A stretch of 64,000 bases of DNA, from assembly GCF_037392515.1 (NCBI RefSeq), contig NC_090290.1, forward strand, positions 54,758,753 through 54,822,752. Direction: 5' to 3'. The position numbers were made by a program, and so were the translations under genes. This document shows, one piece after another, positions 54,514 to 64,000 of this stretch (its first letter is position 1; each line of letters starts with the position of its first letter). The notes below the pieces were generated by a model. That model saw only the letters and a list, made by a program, of their open reading frames with translations. It had not been told where the DNA came from and did not search any database. This DNA is from Haliotis asinina. Its lineage: Eukaryota; Mollusca; Gastropoda; Lepetellida; Haliotidae.

Positions 54514-54779
54514 ATCACACTGGATGTGGGTTGTGGGGATGTGTCACATCGTTTCTGGTGTGCTGTAAGTCCCGATGAATAGGCGTACTGGGTCGTACAT
54601 TTGGAACATTTGTAAGGCTTCAGTTTAGAATGACTGTTCATGTGACCAGCATAGTGATGGTTGGACATGAACATCTTGCTGCAGATTTTGCATTGATAGG
54701 TGGCATTCCTATCGTGCGCAATTCGGGTGTGGCCTCTCTGTCCGTTTTTAATTGAGATATTGTTGACCCCAGTTACCAA
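54486..54779 (-). CDS. two-finger C2H2 zinc-finger frame, partial
   Basis: Minus-strand open frame of 97 codons with two adjacent classical fingers: YQCKICSKMFMSNHHYAGHM with NSH, and YKCSKCTTQYAYSSGLTAHQ with KRC (the second ends in C rather than H). The linker HSKLKPYKC is of the usual type. It overlaps the 3' end of the plus-strand remnant by about 30 bp and lies between the inverted arms. It could be the last exon of a transposon-borne DNA-binding protein; upstream sequence shows no clear continuation. A short fragment, so function is uncertain. Confidence 0.5.
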   Translation of the reverse strand: MVTGVNNISIKNGQRGHTRIAHDRNATYQCKICSKMFMSNHHYAGHMNSHSKLKPYKCSKCTTQYAYSSGLTAHQKRCDTSPQPTSSVIRFLRLPSN

Positions 54780-55614
54780 ACAGGTAATTCTTTTTCACGG
54801 CACTGCTTTTCACAGGTGTAGATGTGCTAATGGTGGTGTGAATATCAGTGTCGCTTAATGAACCGTCTAATGTGATTCCACTCATTTCCAGTGCCTCCAT
54901 CTGCAAACGTTTTTTGATATTTATATGACTGCTGACACAATAGTTTTAGAATAGAAACCACTACCACTTGTACTCAGTTACATACGAAGAGAATCCGTAC
55001 GTAGGAAATATACTTACTATACAATAGAAACAAATGTGTGAGAAAAGGATTTATTTGACTGAAACACTACACCACTTTTGAGCAGTACAGCACACCTTGT
55101 CACTACAAACTTTGCTGAATAACCACCGTAAAGCGTTTACTGTGTAAATTAGAGTTCGACATGTAAACGTTCACCATGATGTTCTTCACAGTTTGATGGT
55201 GTCGGTCTTTCGGGGATGAACTCTTTTAAACGGCAAACGACAAACCAGTCAAATCTGGCACAAAGATAATTCGATACTCACTCTAAATGTTAGTGTATTG
55301 TATTTTTGGTTTATACAGCAATGGTACCTAAAAGTTTGATAAGTTTATGTATCTTTACGGGAACAAAGGCGAAGCTAGACATTGTTTCACAGGCTCGTGG
55401 GTTTGAATACTGACGGAATGGAAAGATATTTGGTGGGAACATGCACATGTATCTTCTATTTCACAGAATGAATTTTGGTGACAATGTGACCAATAAAAAT
55501 TCAGATATTTACAATTTTCCTACACCTAAAAATAAAACGTGCTCACCTCTAGCATGATAAGTACGAAAGCCTAATGCTGCCACTTTTGTAGCACAAAATA
55601 TTTTTTCAAAGACA

Positions 55615-56060
55615 ATTCTCGTTACTTCAATCATTTGCTCGTTGCTTCGAGTATTTTCTCGTTATTTCAATAAGTTTCTCGTAACTTCGAGTATTTTCTC
55701 GTTATTTCAAATATTTTTTCGTTGCTTCGATTAATTTCTCGTTACTTCGAGAATTTTCTCGTTACTTCAAGTTTCTTTCAAAAACTCGAAATTTCGAGTA
55801 TTTTCTCGTTATTTCAATTTTTGTTCGTTGCTTCGATTAATTTCTCGTTACTTCGAGAATTTTCTCGTTACTTCAAGTTTCAGTCAAAAACTTGAAATTT
55901 CGAATATTTTCTCGTTGCTTCAAGTTTCTTTCAAAAACTTGAAATTTCGAGTATTTTCTCGTTGCTTCAAGTTTCAGTCAAAAACTTGAAATTTCGAGTA
56001 TTTTCTCGTTGCTTCAAGTTTCTTTTAAAAACTTGAAATTTCGAGTATTTTCTCGTTGCT
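55615..56060. repeat. irregular tandem array of TTTCTCGTTACTTCGA units
   Basis: About 450 bp built from TTTCTCGTTACTTCGAGAAT-like and AAAAACTTGAAATTTCGAGT-like units. The two are partly reverse complements (TTCGAGTATTTTCTCG), giving the array local dyad symmetry. Higher-order blocks of about 60-70 bp recur at least three times. Confidence 0.85.
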
Positions 56061-56069
56061 TCGATTTTA

Positions 56070-57274
56070 TTGTCCTTAATTTCAGTCACACACACCGCTT
56101 TTTTTTTCATAACGAGTAGATTATTTACTTGTTTGTGTACACAACCAAGATTAGACTACCGCTCACGACCTCATACTCAGGGCATGCATACTGTTCGCGA
56201 ACCTATTAACTGCGCATGCGTTATGCGCGCAGCGCAGCACAGCCACTTTTTTCCCCCAGCGTTGGGGGAAATTTAGTGAATCGTTTGAACTCCGATTTCG
56301 CGGGCTTTCTTTCATCGCGTTTTTTTCAACTTTATAGGTTGAATTGACATTTTTGATGATTTGTTTCGGTAAGTACATACCGAAAGGTATCGGAATCAGC
56401 AAAGTTGTGTTTCACGTTGCATGTGACCTTTAACTGAGTAACTTATTAAAATATTCTATCACGTTCTTCTTGTAAATTAATCAGATACAGTATGATTAAG
56501 AAGGAATTCCTTTTTTCTCAGTCCAAAGGTGTTCGGACAACAAAACCAATTATCTGTTAACTCATTCATGTTATGAGGGATGGGTGACTGACTAATGGGC
56601 TACAACAGCATTTTATGATAACACCTATTGTATAACACTGCCCTTAGTACAAACTCTAACGACTGATGCAATGTGATAGGTGTTAATTAGAGAACATATT
56701 CCGCTTGAACAGCCCGATTCAGGCTCTGGTACAACTTTTATTTAATTCATGTAAGGTAACTGTATGTAATTTGAATTTATAAACACTGTCCGGATGGACA
56801 AAATGAACACATTTGTGCTTTTTTGGAGAAGGATTGAAACATTCACTTAAGACGGAATTTTGGAATTTCTGGTTCTTAGTTGATCCCAAAAGACTGTCAA
56901 TAGAAAATACATGCATTAACATTATCCCAACTTTCAAAATTTATTGAAAGACAAATATATATGCTGTTTCTTCGTGCGTCAAGTACAGTTGCGCTAATAT
57001 AAAGCACAGATGGTTTATATCCAAATACGGAGTGGTCCCGCCGTATGTATTTTCACAATGTGAGGTCAAAAATGAACGAAAGATGCATAATTATTGGAAC
57101 CCAGGCTCCTTGGGAACAAGACATCGAAAGAAGTAGCGGTAATTCCATCCTAAATATACAACAAACAACACGAGAGTGGTAATATTGTTTGGAATTATGA
57201 ACTTTACAAATTGTAATTGATTGTAAATGACTTTCTTTTTTGTGTTTGATATTTTATGAAAATAACCTTAAATA
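56070..57274. other. no recognisable feature
   Basis: Includes a CG-rich patch (GCATGCGTTATGCGCGCAGC near 56211). No gene or element recognised. Confidence 0.4.
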
Positions 57275-57276
57275 TA

Positions 57277-58675
57277 CTGAGTCAAAAAAGAAACTTCACA
57301 TTCTGCCTTCGGGCACTATAAAAGAATAAGAGGTGGTGAGATGGTTGAATTTTTATTATTTCATTGCTGAGGTCTGTGTGATGTACTCGATACACTGACA
57401 GTGCCACAATCAGTTCCAAGAATGAAAAATCGAAATATCTCAGTTCAAAATTGTGTGTGGCCGCCCCGCGCATTCACCGCTACCAAGCACCGTCTCCTCA
57501 TCGACTGCCTAATGATTGTGAACAGGTGGTTTGGGATTCTGCGCCATTGCTCTTGCAAGGCAGCGCCAAGTTCCTGCAAATTCTGAGGTTGGTTTCTAAG
57601 ACCATGAAGCCTCCTCCCAAGAGTATCCCAAACATGCTGTATTAGATTAAGGTCAGGGGACGTCGATGGCCAATCAATGACGGTGATTCCAGTGTTCTTA
57701 AGTAAATTTCGCGTCAACATCATGCTGTACCTGTAGACCTGTGCCATGAGTCGCCATGGATATAACGAGTTCAGGGGTGAGCATCTGGTCGCGGTAAGCA
57801 GCAGCTGTGAGGTTTCCACGGATGACCAGAAGTCGGGAACGGCTGTTCCCACTGAAAGCACCCCACACCATGCACTTTCCGCCCACGAGGCTGTCGACTT
57901 CCTGTACACAACAGTGAGCATACCGTTCACGACGTCGTCTCCAGACTCCATGCCTGTCGTCCGCGACATCTGTGGATAAACCTGGATTCATCGCTAAAGA
58001 CGACTCGATTCTAGTCTCTCGGGGTCCACCGGAGGTGACGTTGGGCCCACAGCAGACGTTGACGTTGATGAAACGGCGTCAATATTGGCCCACGATATGG
58101 ACGTCAAGGATGGAGACTGGCAGCCTGCAACCGATTTCGAATGGTCTTTGAGGACAGTCGACCTCTAAACATCTCAGCCCTGGTTCGTGTAGCCGGTCTT
58201 CTGCTCGTGACGTCACACGTGGACGACCCGACCTTGGGCGATCAGAAGTGGTGCCAGTTTGTTGTAGACGATCTCGCAAGTCATACACAGTACGACTGCT
58301 GCATCTCATTGCTCTTGCGACGTCAGTAACTGATCTTTCCGCTTGCAACATGCCAACGACACGTTCACGTTGCACATTTGACAATCGTGGCATTTCAAGT
58401 ACCGTTAGAACTGTGGTTTAAAACTTTTTTTTCAATTCTTGAGGCCAATGCAAACACGTGGAAATGAATAAAACTTCGACCCGAAGATCACGTGATCGAC
58501 TGCACGTACAAAACCTAATTTGGCACTAACGTTTGAGGGTTTGAGTGGGTTTTGCCAACGTTTTTCTAGAGTCGAAAGATAGGGATCCCATTTTGGATAC
58601 ATAGATGTATCATTAGAGAAAAATTATCCATTATTTTTAAAAATTACATTTTGTGAAGATTCTTTTTTGACTCAG
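57277..58675 (-). mobile_element. second Tc1-type DNA transposon, decayed
   Basis: Ends are CTGAGTCAAAAAAGAAACTT at the left and the reverse complement CTGAGTCAAAAAAGAATCTT at the right, one mismatch in 20. TA flanks at 57275-57276 and 58676-58677. About 1.4 kb, carrying a broken minus-strand transposase of a lineage different from the 592-1878 element. Confidence 0.9.
57445..58393 (-). pseudogene. Tc1-like transposase, frameshifted
   Basis: The N-terminal part from MPRLSNVQRERVVGMLQAER at 58393 carries a helix-turn-helix and a SGRPRVTSRAEDR hinge. The catalytic part continues in other frames: MVWGAFSG near 57870; TVIDWPSTSPDLNLIQHVWD near 57660; C-terminal SMRRRCLVAVNARGGHTQF, ending 57445. 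At least two frameshifts are seen. The middle-acid segment is shortened so the usual QHDNARPH box is lost near 57730, and the third acid is Q (LIQHVW) instead of E. Clearly inactive. Confidence 0.85.
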
Positions 58676-58677
58676 TA

Positions 58678-59280
58678 TATAAATGAAGCAAAGAACTTTG
58701 CATGAATTTGACATCACGCACCGTTCATGGCACGTGCAATTTTGGCAAAATGAACTTACTGTTTTGCAAGCCTTTTGACTTACGAAGTTCGCACTACTGA
58801 TATTGAAAACTGAAGAAGGGTTGATTATTCTCTAGCCTCTATATGTCGTGGGAAAACAGGTAAATTTCAACCTAAACTAAACCGTACATCAGAGCACGGG
58901 TGTACAGACGTGCGCGTTGTTCAAAGTCGGGTAGTGAAAGCATTGTGGAATGGAGAGGAATCCTATCTGATGGTCGGACACAACTTATCATTATCAGTTG
59001 AAATCTGAAAGGTCTGCGATACAGGGGTGAGATTACTGGGCCCTTGTGTCTTTCATTCAACAGACAAAGGTGGAGACAACGTCACACGTCAGCAAGATAA
59101 GACCCTTGTGTTTATTGCATGTATTCACGTGACCACCATCTGGTGATGTATCAAGAGATTCGTGGATTGTGTACTGTACACTAGGGTTTGTGACAACACT
59201 GCAGAGATGACGCGAAGGTTTTTTACACCTGATCATAGGTGGGCTCGATCCCGGCACCACAAGTTCGTTGGATCACTACG
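58678..59280. other. no recognisable feature
   Basis: No coding or repeat signal recognised. Confidence 0.35.
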
Positions 59281-59635
59281 TAGTCCTAGGCCAAATGTTA
59301 GAAAAGTCCCTATCTTTTAGGATCTCTCAGGAGCAGTAAACGTGTTATTCAGTAATTAGTATGACACCTCCCACCCGCCAAAAATTCTTATTGATGTGGA
59401 ACTAGCTACAGGAGGTATCAGGTTACTAAAAACTAACTGGGTTCAGTCCACTGTTGAAACAGTGTCCACATGTTCATAAACAAGCTGCTTGAGAATTGAT
59501 CACATTGTCTAATGTGTGGTGACAAGCACTGGTGTTCAACATGGTCAAGATATGAAGTATGGGTGTTAAGGCTAGGTGTATCATATATTACCTGATTTTC
59601 ATGATATCTCTACATTTGGCCTAGGAGTATACGCC
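59281..59635 (+). repeat. unclassified dispersed repeat, copy 2
   Basis: Partner of 33765-34102; shares the CCACTGTTGAAACAGTGTCC palindrome and GGTGTTCAACATGGTCAAGA. Divergence between copies is considerable, so both are old. Confidence 0.75.
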
Positions 59636-59694
59636 TTAGACATGTTGCCCACCGCTCCCCTATAATGAGGACGTTTCTCTATTTTCTGGTTGGT

Positions 59695-59775
59695 GAGTGG
59701 GTGAGTGTAGTTTTACGCAGCACTCATAAATATTCCAGTCGGTGGTCTCGAGATAATCGAGATCAGGAGTTCCGT
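59695..59775 (+). repeat. family A 5' fragment
   Basis: GAGTGTAGTTTTACGCAGCA and AATATTCCAG with the central part missing, then GATAATCGAGATCAGG. Confidence 0.6.
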
Positions 59776-61479
59776 AACTGACTTCACAACAATACTTGCT
59801 CTTCAGGTCTCGCGCACTTTCTGGACTGGTTAGTTGTGTTTTTCACAAAGCGTTGATCGATGTGCAGACGAGTTTGTAGTGGTGAACAACTGATTTACTG
59901 ATTTTCAAGGGACGTGCTTCCAGATGTTAATGATGTATTTCAACACATGAAATCAAGCCGAAGTAAAGGTCAAAACAGCTTGCCGCACATCCCCGTACAT
60001 GCAGCTGCTGCGCTAAAGACGTTGGGCAGTCTGCTGCATGCATGCCGTGTGTCCATACCTGCGGAAAATAGCAGATGTTCCTGTTATGTAGTGCGATCTT
60101 CACTTGCAGTGTTCACGAATAGCACCTGACCCTCTGACAAATCTGGCAGATTCGCCAGTGGTCAGATAGAAATCACCAACCCGCCAGTGCCAGAGTATGA
60201 CTGAATATTTCACAGTGTCTTTGTGTGGAGTTGTTATTTGCGGCATGTGACACTTGTTTGTTGTTTAGAAATCTTATGTTTGTTATCATATAATGTTAAT
60301 AATTTCAATGCCAGTTATAAGAAATGTCAAATCTGAAATGTTTGTTTAACTGTATTCTGATGGTCCTGTGATTTTTCTGAAACTTACAGTACCCACTTGT
60401 CCTGTTACTTTGAAACCCCATCGTGAACACTGCACTTGCGCGTATCTGCACGTGAGCGCGTGACATGATTGCGTCACATAGTGACGTCATGACTTTGCTG
60501 GAGGGCATATGTAATCAACTGGAACCTGTTCATTAAAGTGTGCGGACCCCTAGATAGTTTTATGTGGTTATTCGGGAAGTTCAACTCAGTACATAACAGT
60601 TCCCAAGGACATTTAGTAATGAATAATCTCTCCAAGAGGTCTGATAACCTATATATAGATCCAAGGACAAGTTTCCCAGTTCATCTTTGCAATTACATAC
60701 ACATTGAATAAGCTGCGAGACTAATACATCATCGTCTTCTTAGACGCTATTACTCACTGTCTAAAGCCTGGCTAAACTGATCTTAATGCTGAAATGAGAA
60801 AAACGCGTACCTGCAGGGAAGCTTTGTACTGATTAAACCGATCGTAACATATGACACGTTTTCAGCAACCAATTTGAATGTAACAGAGGGCTGTTTTAGT
60901 AGCCCACAGTGGACGAACCTTGGCATTACACGATACAGATCAAACAGAAGTACGCAGTTTAAGTGATCTCGGGCATTCTTTGGATAGTGATAGCATCCCA
61001 TTGTTGATCAGTAATACATTTGGAAAATGTTTAATGACACGTAGCCACGAAGTTAACTGGAAAAGATGGAACTGAGGTGGGAGTGCGGGGATGCACGTTT
61101 CGCTCGCTGCATTTCACAGACAGGAAATACAGTTTATCACGAGTACAATTACACATCGTAACATGTCCAGAATATTGTTAAAACGTCACAAGCTCGTTCA
61201 CAATTTTGTACAGAACGTTTGCTGATATTCTGTTTTGTTTCTTGGCGATTCATAAACACGTACATGGACGCTTGATTATGGCTGGGGTTTCTTGTGGTTA
61301 TGGAAACGGTTTTGTCGTGGCTTTTATTTGTTGATTTCAAGACACTGTGTTGAGACAACTGTAACGTACAGTAAACCCTCTCATCGCAAACACGTCAATA
61401 CAAACTTCTCATTAGTACCGGGCACTCGCTGTATGTGCTTATAATGATCTAAACCCGTGAAGATCCTATCAGTAGCCTA
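59776..61479. other. no recognisable feature
   Basis: Short open frames only; no gene or element recognised. Confidence 0.35.
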
Positions 61480-61857
61480 TGCTTGTCGTACGAGGCGCCT
61501 AACGGGTAGGGTGGTCAGGATCGCTGACATGGTTGACACACGTCATCAGTTCCCAGTTACGTAGACCGATGGCCATGTTGTTGATCACTGGACTGTCTGG
61601 TCCAGACTCGATTATTCACAGACAATATGCGGCAATATTATGCAAACCAACCAATCCAACATTTTGACGATAAAAGATCAAGGGGAAATACTACATGTGC
61701 CAAATATACCATCAAGGGGAATGCATAATATTATGCTCATTAAAACTTAAAGGGGAAATACAAGTGGTAACACCTGGAACACGAACCCAGTAAAGTACCG
61801 AGGGGAAATAGCTGTAACAGATCTGTTGGCGTAAACTCCCTCACTCACTCACTGTAA
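61480..61857 (-). repeat. family A copy interrupted by about 190 bp
   Basis: The reverse copy runs from ATGCTTGTCGTACGAGGCGC to GACTCGATTATTCACAGAC (61620). Its terminal part (TTGGCGTAAACTCCCTCACT) appears only after about 61825. The inserted sequence has four spaced AGGGGAAATA-like motifs (61681, 61716, 61751, 61801). Confidence 0.65.
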
Positions 61858-62332
61858 TGTACTATGTTCATAGCGAACTGAAATTAGTTGTATCGTTAGT
61901 TGAGTTGGCTTGAACCTTAGCTCACTGTAACTGGCAACACAGTCTCATACAAGAGAAATCTTATGGATAACGTCTTGATTTTTTTGCACAGATTGTTTCG
62001 TAAGCACTGAGATAAAGTGTACAGTTGCATTCCACTTAACTCATCTTCCTAAATGATGCCAACACTCAGGCGAGCATATATGTTTGCAAAGCTATGGTTT
62101 CCAGCATAATGACCAACAAATGTATTATTTTTCTTATAGTGAACCTTTCGCAACACAACAAAACACAAGCAACGCGAACATGTTTTCACGAGGTGATTTC
62201 TGAGACACAATGATATGTTCCTAATCGTTGAAATATAATTAAAATGCTTACAACAAACGCATTGTTTTTATCATTGGTATGATTCAATCGACAAAATGCG
62301 TTTCAACAGCACATGGGATGTCCGGTCAAAGA
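61858..62332. other. no recognisable feature
   Basis: AT-rich sequence without a recognised feature. Confidence 0.35.
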
Positions 62333-62535
62333 GAGTGAGTTTGCTTTTATGCCGCACTCAGCAGTATTCCAGCTATATGGCGTCGGTCTCGAAACAATCG
62401 AGTCTGGACCAGGCAATCCAGTGATTAACATCATAAGCATCTACCTATGCAGTTGGGAACTGATGACATGTGTGAGCCAGTTCTGCGAGCCAGAAAAACC
62501 GATCCCGTTATTCGACTCTCACGACAAGCATGGGT
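62333..62535 (+). repeat. abalone-type short repeat, family A
   Basis: Plus copy: GAGTTTGCTTTTATGCCGCA, GCTATATGGCGTCGGTCTCG, CTCACGACAAGCATGGGTTA. Confidence 0.9.
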
Positions 62536-63007
62536 TATTGAAGATTTCGTATGAATTTTTTTCACTTTTACTTGAGACTGTACGCATAAGCAGGACTAAC
62601 ACATTGCTAGTATTGTGTTTCAAATTTCTGAACAGTAAAGTGCGATTAATTTTGAAATCATTTATCGGATGTGAATGGTATTACTCAAACAATATGATTT
62701 TCGTAATTTGTGATCAGTTACAAGATTGAAGCTTCAATGTATGCAGCTAGGTAGACTAACAATAACATCTTTAATGTTTGAATATTCATTGCTGGACTAC
62801 TGCTGTCACGATTAACCCTCGTATTGTATTCTATTGGATGTGAATGCATTAACATATCTCGTTCGCTTACTTCGAGGGCGCCTCGAAGATTTCTTTTGCC
62901 AGTTATTGATCACCAGTAAGCCTGGCCTGCCATTCGTCAGTTCCACCTAACTGCTACTTTGTACAGGAGTTTGGCGATGCCACTTTATTGTGGACGTGAC
63001 AGCCGAC

Positions 63008-64000
63008 ATGGACAACATATCAACCATGAGCTTTAATGCCTCTGACATTTTACCTCCTCAAGAAACAACCATCGGGTGCAACGCTACCAACATGTCGTCT
63101 GGATGCGACGACGCCCAACACGCTAACCAAACTGATCATTTGTTTGACAGAATTCTGCAGATAACAGAAATCACTTTCACCTGCTTTGATATTTTGAACC
63201 TACTTGGTAACGCTGTCCTGATGGTGCTGATCTACAAGGCTTCGACAAAGATGGAAGCTTCGGGGCGCCTCCTCTTGAACCAGGCCGTGGCTGACGCAGG
63301 AATTGGACTGTCCTGGCTTACGTTGTATGGGGTCTTGTACTCCAACCCACACAGAGATATCCTGCGGACGGCCATCATTGTCCAGAGGGTTATCACGGGC
63401 ATCCTGTATTGTGAGTCTGGACTGTCACTGGCCATGACACTCTTTGCCCTTCATATTGCCATCTGCAATCCCATTTTCTACAAAGTCTACCAGGAAGGAA
63501 AGACAACCAGAGCTTTTATTGTACTATCCTGGCTCTTGGCCACTGGGTCCTGGACGATGACATTTGCAGCAAACGACTTTTTCATTCAGGAACGCGATTC
63601 TATCATAATTCTTCTGAACCTTAGAGGACAGAATATCTGGTTTGCATGTATTCTCCTGTTAGTCGTTGTCATTGTTCCTCTTGCAATGATCATCACCGCC
63701 TTAACACGTATATGCCTATATTTACACAAGGAAGAGAACTCTTCCATCGCATTAGCCTCCGCTACCAAACGTTATGTCCGTCAGGCAAAGGGCATTCTTA
63801 TCGTATGTATCACGTACATAGTAACATTTGTCCCACTGTTCGCGTTTCCTTACTTTGGCACCTACTTTGAAAGCAACATTCTTCTCTTTATAACCGGAAC
63901 CAGCCTGGCTTTCCTGAACTATGTGTACATTGTCTTCAAGCTCCCCCTGTTTCTGTTGGCCTTCAAATCCTACCGTCGAGTGGCCTCCCGAATCTTTTGT
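63008..64000 (+). CDS. rhodopsin-like G-protein-coupled receptor, 3' end cut by window
   Basis: 331 codons open to the window edge from ATG at 63008, with no intron seen. The N-terminus (about 50 residues) has four N-glycosylation sequons (NAS, NAT, NMS, NQT) and no obvious signal peptide. Seven hydrophobic segments follow. TM1 holds LLGNAVLMVLIY with the conserved Asn; TM2 holds NQAVADAG with the conserved Asp. The cytoplasmic end of TM3 reads FALHIAICNPIFY, so DRY is replaced by ALH while the IAICxP context is kept. TM7 ends FKLPLFLLAFKSYRR, lacking NPxxY. It is class A by layout but lacks two activation motifs; ligand unknown. A chemosensory or orphan receptor of a gastropod expansion is plausible but unproven. 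The sequence before it ends TTGTACAG, a possible acceptor for an intron in the untranslated leader. Confidence 0.85.
   Translation, partial: MDNISTMSFNASDILPPQETTIGCNATNMSSGCDDAQHANQTDHLFDRILQITEITFTCFDILNLLGNAVLMVLIYKASTKMEASGRLLLNQAVADAGIGLSWLTLYGVLYSNPHRDILRTAIIVQRVITGILYCESGLSLAMTLFALHIAICNPIFYKVYQEGKTTRAFIVLSWLLATGSWTMTFAANDFFIQERDSIIILLNLRGQNIWFACILLLVVVIVPLAMIITALTRICLYLHKEENSSIALASATKRYVRQAKGILIVCITYIVTFVPLFAFPYFGTYFESNILLFITGTSLAFLNYVYIVFKLPLFLLAFKSYRRVASRIFC

Larger units (their letters stand above)
53181..55562. mobile_element. 2.4-kb inverted-repeat unit with THAP-type and C2H2 coding remnants
   Basis: The left arm (53181 to about 53625) and right arm (about 55160-55562) are inverted copies over roughly 400 bp. 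Both outer tips are ACTTATCATGCTAG followed by GGTGAGCACG-like sequence. Shared inner blocks include ACACTAACGTTTAGAGTGAG and TTTGCCGTTTA. The outer flanks share only ACG, so any target duplication is short. Between the arms, the plus strand carries a broken open stretch and the minus strand a C2H2 finger frame. The superfamily was not recognised; the arms might also be an inverted duplication rather than transposon ends. Confidence 0.65.

Overview
The window looks like nuclear DNA of a marine gastropod, most probably an abalone (Haliotis). It holds spliced metazoan genes with GT-AG introns in an AT-rich, repeat-crowded background. It also holds at least a dozen copies of a short repeat typical of abalone sequence (GAGT repeats, then TTTAGTTTTACGCCGCACTC, a body of about 200 bp, and a tail carrying TCGCCTCTTACGACAAGCAT). 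The genus is an inference from those repeats; no species call is possible.

Three host genes are recognisable. PNPO (pyridoxamine 5'-phosphate oxidase, minus strand, 26261 down to 14692) can be read in full as seven exons giving 258 residues. CDCA7 (cell-division-cycle-associated 7, the DNA-binding partner of the HELLS remodeler, plus strand, about 27496 to 48319) can be read as ten exons giving about 273 residues, with only the 12-bp first exon in doubt. The two genes are head to head across about 1.2 kb. At the right edge (63008 to the end of the window) an apparently intronless rhodopsin-like receptor with seven membrane segments runs off the sequence.

Everything else is mobile DNA, satellites or unrecognised sequence. 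Left part (1-14.6 kb): a nearly intact Tc1-like transposon, a 1.65-kb minisatellite with a 534-bp higher-order period, a decayed LINE and short repeats. PNPO introns: a foldback element, a hAT-type MITE with a 5-bp target duplication, several SINE-like repeats, and a nest of long inverted repeats in intron 1. CDCA7 introns: an intron-bearing ISXO2/Merlin-type transposase gene on the opposite strand, a fossil DIRS retroelement with identical inverted terminal repeats, a Mutator-type MITE with a perfect 9-bp target duplication, and a Penelope-like fragment. Downstream of CDCA7 (48.6-63 kb): minisatellites, a roughly 2.4-kb inverted-repeat unit holding THAP-like and C2H2 zinc-finger coding on opposite strands, a second decayed Tc1 element and dispersed repeats.

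The most unusual signal in a host gene is at the CDCA7 3' end. The stop codon is followed, in the same frame, by 89 open codons made largely of seven 10-residue repeats. A possible alternative splice acceptor would skip the stop and add that tail. Exons were assigned by eye from splice signals and protein-family knowledge; no database search was run.
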